Shown piece after piece: positions 46,501-51,030 of a stretch of DNA of 64,000 nucleotides. This DNA is from Ligula intestinalis (lineage: Eukaryota; Platyhelminthes; Cestoda; Diphyllobothriidea; Diphyllobothriidae): NCBI GenBank assembly GCA_036362985.1, contig JAYGXS010000001.1, positions 21,770,827-21,834,826 of the forward strand. The letters run 5' to 3'. Below the pieces are notes generated by a model, which saw only the letters and a program-made list of their open reading frames with translations, was not told the DNA's origin and did not search any database. Numbering within the stretch: the first letter of the stretch is position 1; every line of letters begins with the position of its first letter. The position numbers were made by a program, and so were the translations under genes.

Positions 46501-48673
46501 AATTCCACAACTCAGGGCCCGTGTTTTATGCTTGCGTGAGTATCGCATGTTCATTGTACATTTTTCATTGTGCGACGAGCGGCACAAATTTTAGCGGAAA
46601 ATTCTGTTCATTCAAAACGTATCGGACATCGTCGGCCACCTTCTCGCACCGTTTGGAGTCGTACAAAGTCTAGGGGCAACCATTAGGCTTCAGATAATGA
46701 AACCAAAAGACCCACTGTCATTGTGAGAAGTATCTGGAGCCGTCTATAAGATCTGGTGCAGTAACGCAGACACTAATTATATGGGAGAAACGAGAAAACT
46801 TCTAAAGACACGAATTTCTGACCATGCAGCAGAAATGCGAATAAATGACGCCAATTCTTACGTTACGGCATGAACACACATTCAATTTTGATGAGGTAGA
46901 AATGTTCGCGAGAAGTTTTAATCGTGTGAGCCGCGAGCTGCTTAAATCATGAACTACAAACGAGTGCAATGACCTGCCCAACACATACTCGGCTCTGAGG
47001 TTTATTTTGACTAAATCAATTCGTCACTCGCGTAAAGCACAGGCTCAGGAGTCTCCTAACACCAGGGAGCCAGGTGGTCGGGCAACTATAACACCCAAGT
47101 CTACTGTAGGTGATGAAAATTTCTCAGTTTATGACCCGCATGCCGACCCTCAAGCAAGTAACGCACACCTAGACAACTATCCTCGAAAAATGGTCGCCTT
47201 TAATTGTCATAGGTGTGTGTAGTTTGTGTAAACTCGACCACCGCAACGCCTATTTGCCAATCGTGCGTTCTAAGTAATTTGTGAATGACCAATGGCTATC
47301 CATTTTTAGGGGAGCGAGTATGTCCGATTTTGTCCCTAGACTCCTTGATCCGGCCCTAGCCACCAATTCTCCTTGCATGTTTGTGTTTCGGTCGCTTTGA
47401 ACCTGCTACTAAGATCATCGCTTGTTTTGGGCAGCCCCTAGTCAGATGTTATAGGGCAGCCTCAAGTGGTCCGACCTCCTACCATCCAGACCTGCGCATG
47501 TCTCAAACCTGTGTACGATTACCTGTGACTCAGGATTCCCGCCTGAATCCGAAACGTCAGGCAAATAAAACTCTTGTTCCAGTGGTCGCACCTTCGTCTT
47601 CTGAACTGCTTCCTGGGACTCGAATATTCGCTGCTATTGGCAATACTTTTTATTGCCTAACGTTTCGGCATCTGTCGCGGGTTCATCATCAGAGACATTA
47701 GCATAAAACGGTAATGGAAATGGGTAATACATGCACAGGAGTTGCAGTATTTATAGGATACAGTCATTTCTGCAAATCTACAGCGACAATTAACGTTAAT
47801 TTTCTTCTTGCAACTAGATAGTCTGCTGGACGGCGTGCGGGCTCTGACCCGTTCAACTTTCATCACACGCGGTGGACGCGGGCGTAATGATTGCTTGGCC
47901 ATCTGGCCCTCCGGTGTTGGCGTAGGCTGACGCGGTGGCCTGTCCGTTCCCCAGCGATCGAGTTGTCTTCTCAGTTACTTCCTGGGACTCATTTGTATTG
48001 TCTTGAAACTGTTATGCCTTCAAAAAGTAGTGGATAATGGACATGACAGTGCGGTAGGCAGGCTGCAAAATTACGTTTTTATGCCAGACGAAAAAATGTC
48101 ACCAGAGACGCTGACGAACCCACTGGCGAGTCACACTCCTCGCAGCAGTGTCATGCAGCGGCAGAAGCCGATGAAAAGACGCGTCTCTAGGCTTTCAGCC
48201 AGTACCTGCGCTGTCATTATGGTTGGTACTGCCTATCAGGTCTGTCTCACTTTAACCTAGTTAGTGTGCCAGCCACTCCGTGGGGCGCGCGTTAACGTCT
48301 TGAAGTTGAAGATTTTGGTAATTGACCCTACTTAAAGTTTGTAAGTAGGTGATTATTCCCGTGGTAAACATTCAGTTGTATGCATCCTATGCTCCTGCTG
48401 TGGTGGTCGCTTTTATTGAGTCATAATTCCTGTAGAGGGGACGCATTTTTTACTTAACAATTAATCGATGATGTTTTTTATTGCTCGTTTCCACTGGCAT
48501 CTTCCTCTGCTATTCTAGGAAAAATTGTCATGTTTCGAGTGGGCCTGGTACTCCTCGAACGCTGTTTTGGAAATTCGTCCTACCGGAAGTCCTGTGAAGG
48601 CTTAGACGATGTCATCATGCGGGCCCAAGAAATTCCCTCAAAACTCGACAATCCGGATGAGTTGGTTCAAGAG
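6768..48673 (+). CDS. TBC1D10: TBC1D10-family Rab GTPase-activating protein, 7 exons, 3' end missing
   Basis: Spliced gene: 6768-6910, 6952-7290, 12836-13864, 18353-18533, 37643-37717, 44815-44929, 48519-48673. All introns are GT..AG and phases match at every junction, giving 679 codons. TBC domain proteins speed GTP hydrolysis by Rab GTPases in membrane traffic. The family call rests on an N-terminal DRYGFIGG motif, [74 protein letters not shown] and [12 protein letters not shown], which follow the order in vertebrate TBC1D10A-C. Arginine finger (IxxDxxR) is Arg about 489; glutamine finger (YCQ) is Gln about 526. Odd: about 350 extra residues rich in Ser, Glu and Ala lie inside the domain. 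The usual Trp of VWDMF is Leu here. Known family members act on Rab35 or Rab27; the substrate here is unknown. The exons after 48673 were not found. Confidence 0.93.
6911..6951 (+). other. Intron 1, a 41-bp mini-intron
   Basis: GTATGC donor and TCCTGCAG acceptor. Removing 41 bp joins the split Lys codon and restores the frame into [16 protein letters not shown], as expected for the family. Reading through instead reaches a stop at 6978-6980. Confidence 0.85.
6952..7290 (+). CDS. TBC1D10: TBC1D10-like exon 2 (residues 48-160)
   Basis: Encodes the start of the TBC domain: [14 protein letters not shown], then [17 protein letters not shown] (KGIP at residues 88-91), followed by a basic, Pro/Ser-rich stretch that is absent from the animal homologues I know. 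The exon ends with two bases of an Arg codon before GTGAATCC at 7291 (phase 2), matching exon 3. The last 55 or so residues are the beginning of the intradomain insertion. Confidence 0.9.
8069..8091. repeat. ACGT microsatellite
   Basis: About five and a half copies of the self-complementary unit ACGT, preceded by CACGAAG. It lies within intron 2. Confidence 0.9.
9445..9686. repeat. Tandem duplication, two units of about 120 bp
   Basis: Unit 1 is 9445-9563 and unit 2 is 9564-9686. Both contain AGTGTTCAACTT, CATCGCACTACAAACATTTG, TTTTGAATTCAATTC and AAACCTTTAAAATACGA. Small indels and substitutions separate them. Noncoding, inside intron 2. Confidence 0.9.
10571..10980. mobile_element. MITE with CAGTAGTC-type terminal inverted repeats (pogo/Tigger-like)
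   Basis: The left end CAGTATTCACCGGTTATTAA and the reverse complement of the right end (CAGTAGTCGCCGGTTATTAA) match over about 40 bp, including AGCCC and GGCCCAG blocks. TA follows the right end, consistent with a TA target site; the left flank reads TG, perhaps a mutated TA. Subterminal GGCTAATAAGCCCAG repeats occur near 10668-10700. At 410 bp with no transposase it is non-autonomous. The superfamily is inferred from the CAGTA ends. Confidence 0.75.
12836..13864 (+). CDS. TBC1D10: TBC1D10-like exon 3, long low-complexity insert plus arginine-finger segment (residues 161-504)
   Basis: Begins after CCTTTTAG, completing the split Arg codon, and stays open for 1029 bp to GG|GTAGGA. Most of it encodes Ser-, Thr-, Gly- and Glu-rich sequence with an acidic block, an Ala run (about residues 368-375) and a His/Glu block. 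These are features of a disordered linker. Conserved domain sequence resumes with [18 protein letters not shown] and [15 protein letters not shown]. The IxxDxxR motif places the catalytic Arg at about 489. The exon was chosen because phases match on both sides and the flanks rejoin the TBC fold. A shorter splice form skipping part of it is possible but not visible here. Confidence 0.9.
13456..13479 (+). repeat. In-frame GCG trinucleotide run coding poly-Ala
   Basis: Eight GCG units following GAGGAG in exon 3, coding an Ala run flanked by acidic residues. Perfect repeats like this change length readily, so alleles may differ. Confidence 0.9.
14213..14340 (+). repeat. GTGATAGTAGAC-landmark repeat, copy 1
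   Basis: Begins with GTGATAGTAGAC and later has GCTGCAGGTGGTTGGCG and CACCTAGCCGTAC, paralleled by similar text after the third landmark (about 16440-16480). It lies directly upstream of the 28S fragment. Identity is unknown. Confidence 0.45.
14424..14612 (+). pseudogene. 28S rRNA 5' (D1 region) fragment
   Basis: Closely follows the start of large-subunit rRNA: CGTGATTACCCGCTGAACTT, AAGCATATCACTA, GGATTCCCCTAGTAACGGC, AGCCCAGCACCGAAGCC, then the D1 variable stretch TCAATGTGGTGTTTGGGTCG. Several substitutions in core positions (for example AAGTGAAGAGGGAA in place of GAGTGAACAGGGAA) show that it is not a functional gene. No 5.8S, ITS or rest of 28S flanks it. The D1 wording resembles flatworm 28S as I recall it. 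It ends within about 12 bases of a histone H2A fragment. Confidence 0.85.
14624..14770 (+). pseudogene. Histone H2A fragment
   Basis: Forty-nine codons without a stop: [19 protein letters not shown], then [19 protein letters not shown], then [10 protein letters not shown]. This is the N-terminal tail end, alpha-1 and alpha-2 of H2A, from about residue 14 to 60 of the usual 125-130. There is no start codon or N-terminus, and the sequence leaves H2A after EYLAA, before the ILELAGN segment. Changes from canonical H2A (Arg to His in RLLHKG, Ala to Thr in GTGAP) are modest, so it is rather young or was under selection until recently. It directly abuts a 28S rRNA fragment. Confidence 0.9.
14771..14990 (+). 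repeat. GTGATAGTAGAC-landmark repeat, copy 2
   Basis: Shares with 16140-16400 the blocks GATGTCCAC, CTACAAC/CCACAAC, the landmark GTGATAGTAGAC, GCATCTGCCGC/GCATCTACCGC, a CT-rich run, and GGAAGCCGGATCGGGCAC resembling GGATTAGGATCGGGCAC. It starts exactly where H2A similarity stops. Confidence 0.55.
16130..16500 (+). repeat. GTGATAGTAGAC-landmark repeat, copy 3
   Basis: Second well-preserved relative of 14771-14990, with an interior CT microsatellite at about 16260-16310. A weaker relative of the CT and GCAGCATCTTCCGCGC part occurs near 27995-28040. No coding potential is recognised. Confidence 0.5.
17540..17815 (+). repeat. Dispersed repeat F, copy 1
   Basis: Related to 30960-31390 (plus) and 49745-50180 (minus). 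Shared order: a TTTTTACCCC(T/C) block, ATTCGAACTACA/ACTTGAACTACA, ATGAGGTCAT/ATGAAATCAT, GACGCTAGC, then ATATTTTCAAAATACAGC. Noncoding; may be a MITE or a SINE-like element. Confidence 0.65.
17947..17969. repeat. Poly-G run of 23
   Basis: Uninterrupted G homopolymer. The length is likely unreliable in assembly. It could form a G-quadruplex if transcribed. Confidence 0.9.
18353..18533 (+). CDS. TBC1D10: TBC1D10-like exon 4, glutamine-finger segment (residues 504-564)
   Basis: Acceptor CTTCAG at 18352. The first base completes the split Gly codon, and the frame gives [19 protein letters not shown], then [20 protein letters not shown], then [16 protein letters not shown] supplies the glutamine finger (Gln about 526). 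The exon ends TTG|GTAAGC in phase 0. A residue that is Trp in vertebrate homologues (AFW) is Gly here (AFG). Confidence 0.95.
21124..21694. mobile_element. TIR element M, copy A (571 bp)
   Basis: Ends are inverted repeats: left GGCAACAGTAGCTTTTGTAG, right (reverse complement) GGCAAAAGTAGCTTATGTAG, both followed by (C/G)CCCACT. The whole element matches 33613-34171 in reverse orientation over its length, with CTGTGGTCCAACTTACCGTT and AACCTGCTCCCAGC-type blocks. No transposase frame, so it is a non-autonomous DNA transposon. A short GC-rich hairpin (GCGGCGCG AA GCGCCGC) sits at about 21470-21490. No clear target-site duplication. Confidence 0.85.
21751..22006. repeat. 105-bp inverted repeat carrying two hammerhead-like motifs head to head
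   Basis: Left arm 21751-21854 and right arm 21902-22006 are imperfect reverse complements around a 47-bp centre. Each arm has CTGAAGA (matches CUGANGA), a hairpin GGGTAG...CTACCC or GGTAGA...TCTACC, then GAAATGTC or GAAACGTC, CAGGCTTGTAATAAA and CCCCTCCCGGGGAACGCTCC. Arm cores: 21788-21824 (minus) and 21932-21968 (plus). This order resembles hammerhead motifs reported in Penelope-like elements. Confidence 0.75.
23506..23595 (+). repeat. 2A-like/signal-like leader remnant of a non-LTR element, copy 1
   Basis: A short frame, [18 protein letters not shown] then [11 protein letters not shown] and stop. A Leu-rich run followed by G-I-E-x-x-P resembles 2A-like leaders known at the N-terminus of some CR1/L2-type elements (consensus D-V/I-E-x-N-P-G-P), but the essential NPGP is degraded. 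The second copy is at 56109-56200. The function is inferred and weak. Confidence 0.45.
24048..24126 (+). ncRNA. Hammerhead ribozyme candidate (best in window)
   Basis: Core elements fall in register. CCCA (24052-24055) lies next to CTGATGA (24056-24062). An extended helix II region opens with TCGG (24064-24067) and closes with CCGG (24102-24105). Then come GAAA (24107-24110) and CACGTGTC (24111-24118), ending in a GUC cleavage triplet, followed by TGGG (24119-24122). TGGG pairs with CCCA to give helix I, and ACAC/GTGT would give a very short helix III, as described for hammerheads in Penelope-like retroelements. The first helix II pair is a U-C mismatch, so activity may be reduced. Two decayed relatives are at about 48119 and 49005. 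Confidence 0.65.
24705..24850 (-). mobile_element. tRNA-derived SINE, copy 1
   Basis: On the minus strand a tRNA-like head has an A box TAGCTCAAGGG (24787-24797) and a B box GGGCTCGACTA (24739-24749), spaced as in a tRNA, followed by an AT-rich tail. Not a functional tRNA: the stems do not close cleanly. The same body recurs at 24955-25110 in the same orientation, with matching TTTAATCAC(G/A)CTTG and ATTGATxCAATTxTGA flanks. Confidence 0.75.
24955..25110 (-). mobile_element. tRNA-derived SINE, copy 2
   Basis: Minus strand A box TAGCCTAATGG (25054-25064) and B box CATTCAACTCC (25006-25016), with flanks shared with copy 1. The B box departs from the GGTTCRANYCC consensus, suggesting that it is inactive. 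Confidence 0.7.
27570..27805 (+). repeat. Dispersed repeat G, single arm
   Basis: Matches both arms of the palindrome at 40600-41140: CAAACAGCGACCGGA, AAATCGATCAGCCCAAGGC, TTGCTGATCGATAAAG and GTCAGCAAATCT-A-CAAATTTATTCCGG. Noncoding. Confidence 0.75.
30960..31390 (+). repeat. Dispersed repeat F, copy 2
   Basis: Best reference copy of family F. Contains CCCTGTTTACTTGAACTACA, ATGAAATCATCAGTGC, GACGCTAGCGCGGTTTTGAA and TTTTCAAAATACAGCGTAT. The minus-strand copy at 49745-50180 matches in the same order. Confidence 0.7.
32530..33290 (-). pseudogene. RTE-like non-LTR retrotransposon, C-terminal RT region remnant
   Basis: Minus strand, with frameshifts, reads [40 protein letters not shown], then [40 protein letters not shown], a stop in place of Gly near the RRPRWF segment, [13 protein letters not shown] and [20 protein letters not shown]. 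This is the typical conserved tail of flatworm RTE-type elements. The catalytic RT motifs upstream are not present. The same family recurs at 52497-53165. Boundaries are approximate. Confidence 0.85.
33613..34171. mobile_element. TIR element M, copy B (559 bp)
   Basis: Opposite orientation to 21124-21694. Left end GGCAAAAGTAGCTTATGTAG, right end (reverse complement) GGCAACAATATCTTGTGTAG, both followed by CCCCA(T/C)T. The interior is collinear with copy A. It lacks the GC-rich hairpin sequence in identical form, having CCCGCGGCCGC nearby instead. No transposase. Confidence 0.85.
34320..34560 (+). repeat. Penelope-type terminal repeat fragment with hammerhead-like motif
   Basis: CTGATGA at 34469-34475, a hairpin AATCCG-TGA-CGGATT, then GAAACATTAGGCGAATAAA. 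AGTATGT before the core can pair with ACATACT after it (helix I). Related sequence occurs at 41995-42175, 47640-47700 (minus) and, without the core, 49330-49460 (GCGCACACTCAAGA). Helix III is not convincing, so activity is uncertain. Confidence 0.55.
34752..34835 (+). pseudogene. Possible 5S rRNA-derived fragment
   Basis: TCTGGAAGCCGGGAGTTAAG, CAACGTTGG, CATACTTTG and GGGCGAGTGACTTGACCGCC follow the 3' half of 5S rRNA (GGAAG.TAAGCAACGTTGGG, TACTTGG, GGGTGACCGCC) with insertions. It may be the head of a 5S-derived SINE. This is a weak, memory-based call. Confidence 0.35.
35360..35860 (+). pseudogene. Penelope-like element GIY-YIG endonuclease fragment, copy 1
   Basis: With frameshifts the plus strand reads [10 protein letters not shown], then [40 protein letters not shown] and DIGHSV. 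It aligns with the better-preserved minus copy at 45340-46420 ([25 protein letters not shown]). The YIG becomes YTE, and an extra Cys-Gly pair is inserted, so it is inactive. The upstream linker (FKGDN-like) is out of frame. It would have provided target nicking for retrotransposition. Confidence 0.8.
36541..36795 (-). pseudogene. Non-LTR element 3' end, copy 2 (same family as 1-1311)
   Basis: Minus strand encodes [15 protein letters not shown] and stop, against CEEMEIEKLKADLSP at 1265-1311. Noncoding 3' sequence follows with CCATTTTTGCTGAAAATTCA and a CT microsatellite (36549-36582 on plus as GA) at the terminus. 5' truncation is usual for LINEs. Confidence 0.8.
37425..37507. repeat. (TAG)n microsatellite, about 27 units
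   Basis: Perfect trinucleotide array ending about 135 bp before exon 5. On the plus strand it reads TAG/AGT/GTA, producing an artificial poly-Val frame that should not be taken as protein. Confidence 0.95.
37643..37717 (+). CDS. TBC1D10: TBC1D10-like exon 5 (residues 565-589)
   Basis: Acceptor CGAAATCAG, donor GTAAGT, 75 bp in phase 0. Encodes [19 protein letters not shown] then AIYKFL, matching EAIQLDGEILFSLLQKVSP of vertebrate members. The small exon is well supported by conserved sequence on both sides. Confidence 0.93.
38095..38104. other. Assembly gap (10 N)
   Basis: Ten unknown bases, probably a placeholder length. Sequence may be missing or collapsed here. Confidence 0.99.
40600..41140. 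repeat. Large imperfect palindrome of repeat G (two arms)
   Basis: The left arm (about 40600-40855) is the reverse complement of the right arm (about 40880-41140): both have TTTAAACTTGCTGATCGATA, AGCGA(A/C)CGGA, AATCCCCACG/AATCCACACA and GGATGCTGxTAATCCTGC. The centre is about 40868. A single-arm copy is at 27570-27805. Noncoding. Confidence 0.75.
41995..42175 (+). repeat. Penelope-type terminal repeat fragment with decayed hammerhead-like motif
   Basis: CTGATGA at 42088-42094, hairpin ATCCG-CAA-CGGAT, then GCAAC in place of GAAAC, and GGCGAATAAAA. Aligns with 34400-34550, including GAGTCGTCTTCT. The core Ala-to-Cys-type change (GAAA to GCAA) should abolish cleavage. Confidence 0.55.
42176..42800 (-). 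repeat. Possible solo LTR or retroelement promoter, minus strand
   Basis: Read on the minus strand: a TATA-like GATATAAGAGAGG (about 42309-42321), then about 70 bp later an AATAAA signal (about 42250-42257). This is the spacing of an LTR U3-R region. The minus frame at 42146-42661 (171 codons) is open but resembles no protein I know. The repeat call is tentative because no second copy is in the window. Confidence 0.25.
43040..43205 (+). repeat. Dispersed repeat H, copy 1
   Basis: Matches 44280-44455: GGGATGACTTCGGCTGCGCC against GGGATGGCTTCGGCCGCGCC, then CGCCTCTGATCTTCTTGG against CGCCTCCGGTCTTCTGGA. Same orientation, 1.24 kb apart. Confidence 0.65.
43620..43760 (+). pseudogene. Non-LTR element fragment, copy 3 (same family as 1-1311)
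   Basis: Reads [20 protein letters not shown] then [15 protein letters not shown], against HPLHSELMAAKSSRTMRRGF then HHMTCRTSAYQYSVL at 1135-1245. Only this internal C-terminal piece is present. Confidence 0.8.
44280..44455 (+). repeat. Dispersed repeat H, copy 2
   Basis: See 43040-43205. The more GC-rich copy has GGCTTCGGCCGCGCCAGCCG. Open frames on both strands here follow from the GC content and are not accepted as genes. Confidence 0.65.
44815..44929 (+). CDS. TBC1D10: TBC1D10-like exon 6 (residues 590-628)
   Basis: Acceptor TTTTTGGAAG, donor GTGCGT. Encodes [20 protein letters not shown] then [18 protein letters not shown], ending with one base of a Gly codon (phase 1). RTLPW is a strong TBC signature. 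Leu replaces the usual Trp in RVWDMF. Confidence 0.95.
45340..46420 (-). pseudogene. Penelope-like retroelement remnant: RT end, linker and GIY-YIG endonuclease
   Basis: Minus strand, order 46420 to 45340. An RT piece, [20 protein letters not shown], recalls F-x-G-x-x-Y-x-Q-x-D-G-V-A-M-G-S of Penelope [16 protein letters not shown] follows, then [20 protein letters not shown] and [20 protein letters not shown], a [18 protein letters not shown] linker, and the endonuclease: [36 protein letters not shown]. The Tyr, YIG, Arg and EH positions of GIY-YIG are kept, but several frameshifts separate the pieces and the RT core is incomplete. The longest open piece is 45347-45871 (174 codons). Confidence 0.88.
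46600..47220 (+). pseudogene. Second Penelope-like family: GIY-YIG domain and C-terminal tail
   Basis: Plus strand reads [28 protein letters not shown], a stop, then [40 protein letters not shown], then after a frameshift [34 protein letters not shown] and [15 protein letters not shown] with [20 protein letters not shown]. The YMGET/R/DH positions fit the GIY-YIG fold (YIGET..R..EH). It is clearly divergent from 45340-46420 and lies tail to tail with nothing but about 180 bp between. Confidence 0.82.
47525..47570 (+). ncRNA. Hammerhead-like remnant
   Basis: Perfect hairpin GGATTC-CCGCCT-GAATCC (47533-47550) followed by GAAACGTCAGGC (47551-47562) and AAATAAAA. The 5' core reads CTGTGACTCA instead of CUGANGA, so it is decayed. 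Confidence 0.4.
47640..47705 (-). ncRNA. Hammerhead-like remnant, minus strand
   Basis: On the minus strand: CTGATGA (47686-47692), a poorly paired helix II (GAACCCGCGACAGATGCC), GAAACGTTAGGC, then a hairpin GGCAATA-AAAAG-TATTGCC. Conserved core, but helix II has decayed. Confidence 0.45.
48085..48250 (+). repeat. Relative of the 24.05-kb hammerhead repeat, copy 2
   Basis: Follows 24048-24160: CCCACTGGCGAGTC (CTGGCGA for CTGATGA), CTCGCAGCAGTGTCATGCAG, CGGCAGAA, GATGAAAAGACGCGTCTCTA and then AGTACCTGCGCTGTCA. Core substitutions make activity unlikely. Confidence 0.6.
48519..48673 (+). CDS. TBC1D10: TBC1D10-like exon 7 (residues 628-679)
   Basis: Acceptor TATTCTAG, donor GTAAGT, phase 1 in and phase 0 out. 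Encodes [40 protein letters not shown] and [11 protein letters not shown], the end of the TBC fold (compare [16 protein letters not shown] in vertebrates). The gene must continue, since no stop precedes the donor and the family has a further conserved exon. Confidence 0.95.
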
Positions 48674-48994
48674 GTAAGTTATGTGTGACTGCGAGGACGT
48701 AGTTCTCAGGTGTAGTCTGGCTATTCGGCCACGTCTGTTGCCCTTCGGACTGTTTTATTCCCCTTAAAAATTAATCCACGGTGCCTCAGGTGTTTTTTCT
48801 CTCGCAGCTCTTGTCGCAGAGAGATCTTTTTATCACTTCTGCAGTTATTCTGCCATAACTGATTAATTCCAACTGAAATGCTCGTATTAACTTTCGGGCC
48901 GCACATGAGAAAGTTCGTTTCGAAAAGTTTTCTTCACGTTCGCACATCAGTTATCCTGGAAACTGGCGATAACTAACGAGAAAGCACTTAGGGT

Positions 48995-49110
48995 ACACTG
49001 AAGGACTCATTGATGTGTCGGACCGCTCGCAGCTGTACAAACCTAGAGAACCTCGTGTGTGTAGGCCTTTATCTAATACCTGTGCTCTCAGTGTGGTAAA
49101 TAATTATTTT
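48995..49110 (+). repeat. Relative of the 24.05-kb hammerhead repeat, copy 3
   Basis: GTGTCGGACC, GCTCGCAGCTGT, GAACCTCGTGTGTGTAGGCC and TATCTAATACCTGTGCTCTC parallel 24062-24145. The 5' core is ATTGATG, and GAAA has become GAAC. Decayed. Confidence 0.6.
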
Positions 49111-49179
49111 GACCGTGCTGTACTTCGTCTTTTAGTCCAAACCGTTCTAGCGTCTTTAGAGTACCATAGTTAACTTGTG

Positions 49180-49300
49180 AGGCATTATATACTTGAGTCA
49201 TGGTTCACGGGCCCCAAAATCCATCAAGAAGTGCAACGATTTGCCCAGTCCATATTCGGTGCTGAGACTAAGTTTGGCCGAAGCAAGTTGCCGCTCAGAG
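49180..49300 (+). pseudogene. Penelope-like C-terminal fragment
   Basis: Reads ILESWFTGPK, then after one frameshift KCNDLPSPYSVLRLSLAEAS. The WFTGP/CNDLP.PYS.LR pattern matches the tail of the Penelope-like remnant at 46950-47000 ([14 protein letters not shown]). Confidence 0.7.
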
Positions 49301-49744
49301 AAAATACAGGCCACTACATCATCCTATGCCAATACCGCAGGGCCAGATGGTTATTGCTGACGCAACGAATCAGCGCACACTCAAGACATTTATCGGTTTT
49401 TTCTGGACTTTGACATTTTATGGCAAAAACCCTGTGTACACACGAACTGTTTCTGCAGTATCAATTTGCTATATTTACTTTCAGTGCCTTCTAAAGAAAG
49501 CGTATTTTGTCAAGCATGCAAAACTCTTGAACGATGTTTATTTTCTGGTAAATTTCGTCCTCGTGAATTGTTAACCCGAAAAAACGTCATCTTGTGCTAT
49601 TAGAAAGCTGTCATTATTTAACACCACGCCATTGTGTGCTGGGTGTAACTGTCTACTTATTTCGTATTAGTAAGCATGTTTTACTACTTTGGTGTCGGCT
49701 GTGGTACTTATTACCAGCGTAGGGCATAGTCCATCCACGGAAAT

Positions 49745-50180
49745 CTAAGAAGTCGTAACTCCTTACTTATTTGTAATCCGACCTGCTGTTGCGCCTGAGT
49801 TCAGCGATTTCCAAACCATTAACCCTAGAATCGTCACTTGTGTAAATGGACATCGAGCATGTAAGAAAATATAATTCCCAAATTTTCAGCAAGAAAGTTC
49901 CTTCATTCACAAGGAATAAAATTAGGCGCAAAAGCTCACAACACCGGGAAATCAACAGTAATCCATAATTTTCAGTGACTGCAATTTTCGAAATCTTGGA
50001 TAAATGTCGTTGTAAAAGCCTTAAAATATGGGCCAAATTGGTCTGCTTTCAAAACGGCCCTAGCGTAATAACCTCGTGCACTCATGACCTCATTGTAGTT
50101 CAAATAAACAAATGGGGATAAAAATCATTTTTGGGCGAAGAAGGCAAACTTACGTATGCATAAGAAGGTGTCATTCGAAT
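49745..50180 (-). repeat. Dispersed repeat F, copy 3
   Basis: Minus-strand match to 30960-31390: ATGAGGTCATGAGTGC, GCTAGGGCCGTTTTGAAAGC, GTCACTGAAAATTATGGATT and CCGGTGTTGTGAGCTTTTG. Confidence 0.7.
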
Positions 50181-50954
50181 TTGGAGAGGAAAATTGTGAC
50201 TCAATTTGAAAAGCCCTCCGAATGTAAACGATAATACTAAACAAATGGATAAGGTACTGGTAAATCGGCATCCCAAGAAGTATAATTCAGTAGAAGGAGT
50301 TCCTTGGGAAACAGTGCTTTATTGTGCTATTTTAATAAGCATTTCGTGGTTTGAAGGAAACTTTAGGGAGCAAAAAATAACATTATTTAAGTAAACTAAT
50401 TCGAAGAAGGTGTAATTTGCTATAAGATAAGGTCAAGGATGGAGTTTTGCGTGTTTGGACACCCAAAGTCGCTGGTAAATCCTTTTTCCTCTTAGGTAGT
50501 CGTTTATTAACAACCATGACCCTTCAGGCGGCCAACAGTATGTGTATTTAAAAGTCGGCATCCTCACCTAGCTGAAGCATCGTAGGCGGGATTATTCTTA
50601 ATGCTCATCAATACTAAAGCGCCATTTAGTTATTTCTGTCCAACCGAGTTAATATTTCAGACATTTAACGATTTTGAGATGTCTTTCTTACTGCAGTCTC
50701 CCTATGAGCAAACTTCTTGTCAACTTATTCAGCCTTGAACTTATTTTACCCGACCAAACCAAAGGTGATATGTGTTGTGCTGATCTCTCCAACACATCTT
50801 CGCTTATTTTCATCTGTGTTGAAGTAGCTTTTGTCTGATGAACTTTCTTTTGGATTCGTAGAACATATTTTTACGTAATTTAAAAGTCCAATTATGTTTT
50901 TTTTGACGCAATTCCAGCAGTGGCAAAATATTACCGATATTTCGGTGAGAAAGA

Positions 50955-51030
50955 AGAAGGGTCGAAAGCCTGATCATATTGTTTATTATCCTGAGCTTTC
51001 GACCTCTTACAGTAGTCCATCGTCAGAGGT
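50955..51030 (-). repeat. Palindrome with hammerhead-like core
   Basis: On the minus strand: CTGACGA (51020-51026; fits CUGANGA), an imperfect GACT...AGGTC helix, GAAAGCTCAGGATAATAAAC. On the other side of the AATAATAAACAAT centre, GGTCGAAAGCCTGATC repeats in inverted form (50960-50975). It resembles the palindrome at 21751-22006 in design but is shorter. Confidence 0.5.

Larger units (their letters stand above)
44930..48518 (+). other. Intron 6 (3589 bp)
   Basis: Donor GTGCGT, acceptor TATTCTAG. Nearly filled by two Penelope-like remnants in opposite orientation and hammerhead-like repeats. No other exon is recognised. Confidence 0.8.
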
